The notes beneath the pieces were generated by a model. That model made no database searches and was not told where the DNA came from. It saw only the letters and a program-made list of their open reading frames with translations. 35,300 nt of DNA from Bacteroidota bacterium (GTDB lineage: Bacteria > Bacteroidota > Bacteroidia > B-17B0 > Aurantibacillaceae). Positions 34,127 through 35,300 of this stretch are shown in pieces. Every line of letters begins with the position of its first letter. The first letter of the stretch is position 1. A program made the translations under genes and the position numbers. The stretch spans positions 1 through 35,300 of the forward strand of contig OMJH01000148.1 of NCBI GenBank assembly GCA_900299295.1. The letters run 5' to 3'.

Positions 34127-34502
34127 AACTTAATTTCTGAAGCAATAATTTTTCGGTTTCCACACATTATCCAAAAACTAAAATTTTCATTTCGGTTTGA
34201 ACTTAAAATCGTTCAACTTGATAGTATTGCTCAATTAAGTAGTGATTTAGTTATTGCCAAAAAATTTTCCAATTCAGCTCTTTTGTAAAAGGATTACTTC
34301 TTGAAAATAATTAAGTTGAAAAAAGATAATTCACAATTTCATATGCTTTCAAATTAAAAATTCGAAAATTTATTCAATTTCTACTATCTTAGCTTTATTT
34401 TTTAATCATTAAAAAAATGTTACTTAAATGTGTTTAATAACATTTAAAAGGCCATAAAAAATGTTTTGTCTCAATAACTTTTAAAATTACATTAGCGTTT
34501 TA
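34127..34502 (+). other. AT-rich intergenic region without a recognised gene
   Basis: A 376-base gap between the PorP/SprF gene and the glycine-rich gene. It is very AT-rich, with runs of A and T. No open frame of note, no clear hairpin terminator and no RNA gene were seen. The TATCTTAG at 34385-34392 is one base from the -7 consensus and could serve the downstream gene, though the leader would be about 110 bases. Confidence 0.6.
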
Positions 34503-35300
34503 ATGATTACTATTTTTCGTACAAGATTTTTTTTTAACGCAATACTTATTTTTGCGAGTTTCTTCTCAGTAATTAAATCTCAGACGCTCGTCACCTTTAA
34601 TTTTACCGGATCTGTTCAAAGTTTTACGGTTCCCCCATGTGTAACCACCTTAACGGTTAACGCCAGAGGTGCGCAAGGTGGAGGAACGAATGGCGGCTTG
34701 GGAGCAATTGTTACGGCAACGATGGCTGTAACACCGGGCCAAATTATCCAAATTCGGGTTGGCGGACAAGGAAATTGCCCCGCAGGTGGATATAACGGAG
34801 GAGGAAACGGGGCTAATGGAAGTGCAGCTTCTTGCGGAGGCGGCGGAGCTTCTGATGTCCGTATTGCACCATACGGTTTAGCCAACAGGGTTATTGTGGC
34901 AGGAGGCGGTGGCGGAAAAGGCGGAGGTTCTCAAAATGTAGGCGGAGGCGGAGGCGGTTGTTTAACTGGTGTTGCCGGTGTTGCATCTTTTGGTGGTGGT
35001 GGTACCGGTGGAAGTCAAGCAGCCGGCGGAGTCGGAGGAATCGCTTGGGGGGGTGGATCAGCCGGACAAGCAGGAAGTTCAGGTCAAGGTGGCAATGGCG
35101 CAGCTGATCCATGTTATGGAACTTGCCCGGGTGGTGGCGGTGGCGGTGGATATTTCGGCGGTGGTGGCGGCGGAAGTGATTGTTTTGCCTCTCCGCCTAA
35201 CGGCGGCGGGGGGGGGGGGGGGGGGGCAAAGTTTTTTTCCAATTGGGGGGGCCTCCCCCCAAGCCCCCAAACTTGGAAAGGGAAAACGGGAAAGCCCCAC
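34503..35300 (+). CDS. Glycine-rich secreted protein (partial, right edge; last ~95 bases unreliable)
   Basis: The frame from ATG at 34503 stays open to the window end (266 codons). A signal peptide covers about residues 1-28 (FNAILIFASFFSVIKSQ). The mature part starts TLVTFNFTGSVQSFTVPPCV, then becomes glycine-rich (GARGAQGGGTNGGLGA, VAGGGGGKGGG and similar), a pattern found in some Bacteroidota surface proteins whose later parts often hold PKD or T9SS domains. From about 35208 a run of 19 G and further homopolymers look like sequencing error, so the frame there cannot be trusted. The real C-terminus is outside the window. Confidence 0.8.
   Translation, partial: MITIFRTRFFFNAILIFASFFSVIKSQTLVTFNFTGSVQSFTVPPCVTTLTVNARGAQGGGTNGGLGAIVTATMAVTPGQIIQIRVGGQGNCPAGGYNGGGNGANGSAASCGGGGASDVRIAPYGLANRVIVAGGGGGKGGGSQNVGGGGGGCLTGVAGVASFGGGGTGGSQAAGGVGGIAWGGGSAGQAGSSGQGGNGAADPCYGTCPGGGGGGGYFGGGGGGSDCFASPPNGGGGGGGGAKFFSNWGGLPPSPQTWKGKTGKPH

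Noticed and set aside
34616-34885. Antisense open frame rich in Pro and Ala
   Set aside because: It is the mirror of glycine-rich GGN codons of the real gene on the plus strand.

Overview
The window looks like a piece of an AT-rich genome from a Bacteroidota bacterium, probably of the gliding or type IX secretion (T9SS) grade. The evidence is a PorQ-like T9SS protein, a PorP/SprF-like outer-membrane protein, a subtilase with a T9SS type A tail, a giant PKD-repeat protein with a gliding-motility-type (type B) C-terminus, a TonB receptor with a carboxypeptidase-regulatory-like N-domain, split transketolase subunits, and several TAnnTTTG-like -7 boxes. The order within Bacteroidota cannot be fixed from this sequence. 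The length (35.3 kb), genes cut at both ends, and a noisy homopolymer-rich right end would fit a cloned insert or a contig end.

Layout. (1) 1-9548, all minus strand: a surface-glycan cluster read right to left. It holds a Wzt-type ABC ATPase with an extra C-terminal domain, a TylF-like methyltransferase, a GT2, an FkbM methyltransferase, a second GT2, a GT4, a GT11 fucosyltransferase, a sugar-nucleotide epimerase/dehydratase (catalytic Tyr replaced by His), a GT14-type branching enzyme and a third GT2 cut by the left edge. Stop and start codons overlap or nearly touch at most junctions. (2) 9631-14695, minus: transketolase N-subunit, a secreted vWA-domain protein, transketolase C-subunit, an inositol-monophosphatase-family protein, an unknown 143-residue protein and an L,D-transpeptidase. 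(3) 14832-20035, plus: a SPOR-domain secreted protein, an unknown acidic protein, then a tight run of lipoprotein, T9SS-tailed subtilase and MFS transporter. (4) 20086-25177, minus: TonB receptor, then histidine kinase, gamma carbonic anhydrase and PorQ. (5) 25236-35300, plus: dprA, tRNA-Arg(TCT), the 2130-residue PKD protein, its PorP/SprF partner one base downstream, and a glycine-rich secreted protein cut by the right edge.

How the genes may work together. The left half builds and exports a fucosylated, probably methylated glycan; the ABC permease is not in the window. The right half supplies T9SS parts and cargo: PorQ, a type A cargo (subtilase), and a type B cargo with its own PorP/SprF-like translocon protein. 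The giant cargo contains two colinear 660-base (220-residue) composite units that start exactly 660 bases apart, with a third partial copy, followed by nine PKD domains. It also carries about thirty D(S/T)(A/I/L/M/T/V) triplets, the Bacteroidota O-glycosylation motif. The best candidates for little-described biology are this giant adhesin with its partner, the vWA protein lodged between the two transketolase halves, and the Tyr-to-His epimerase.
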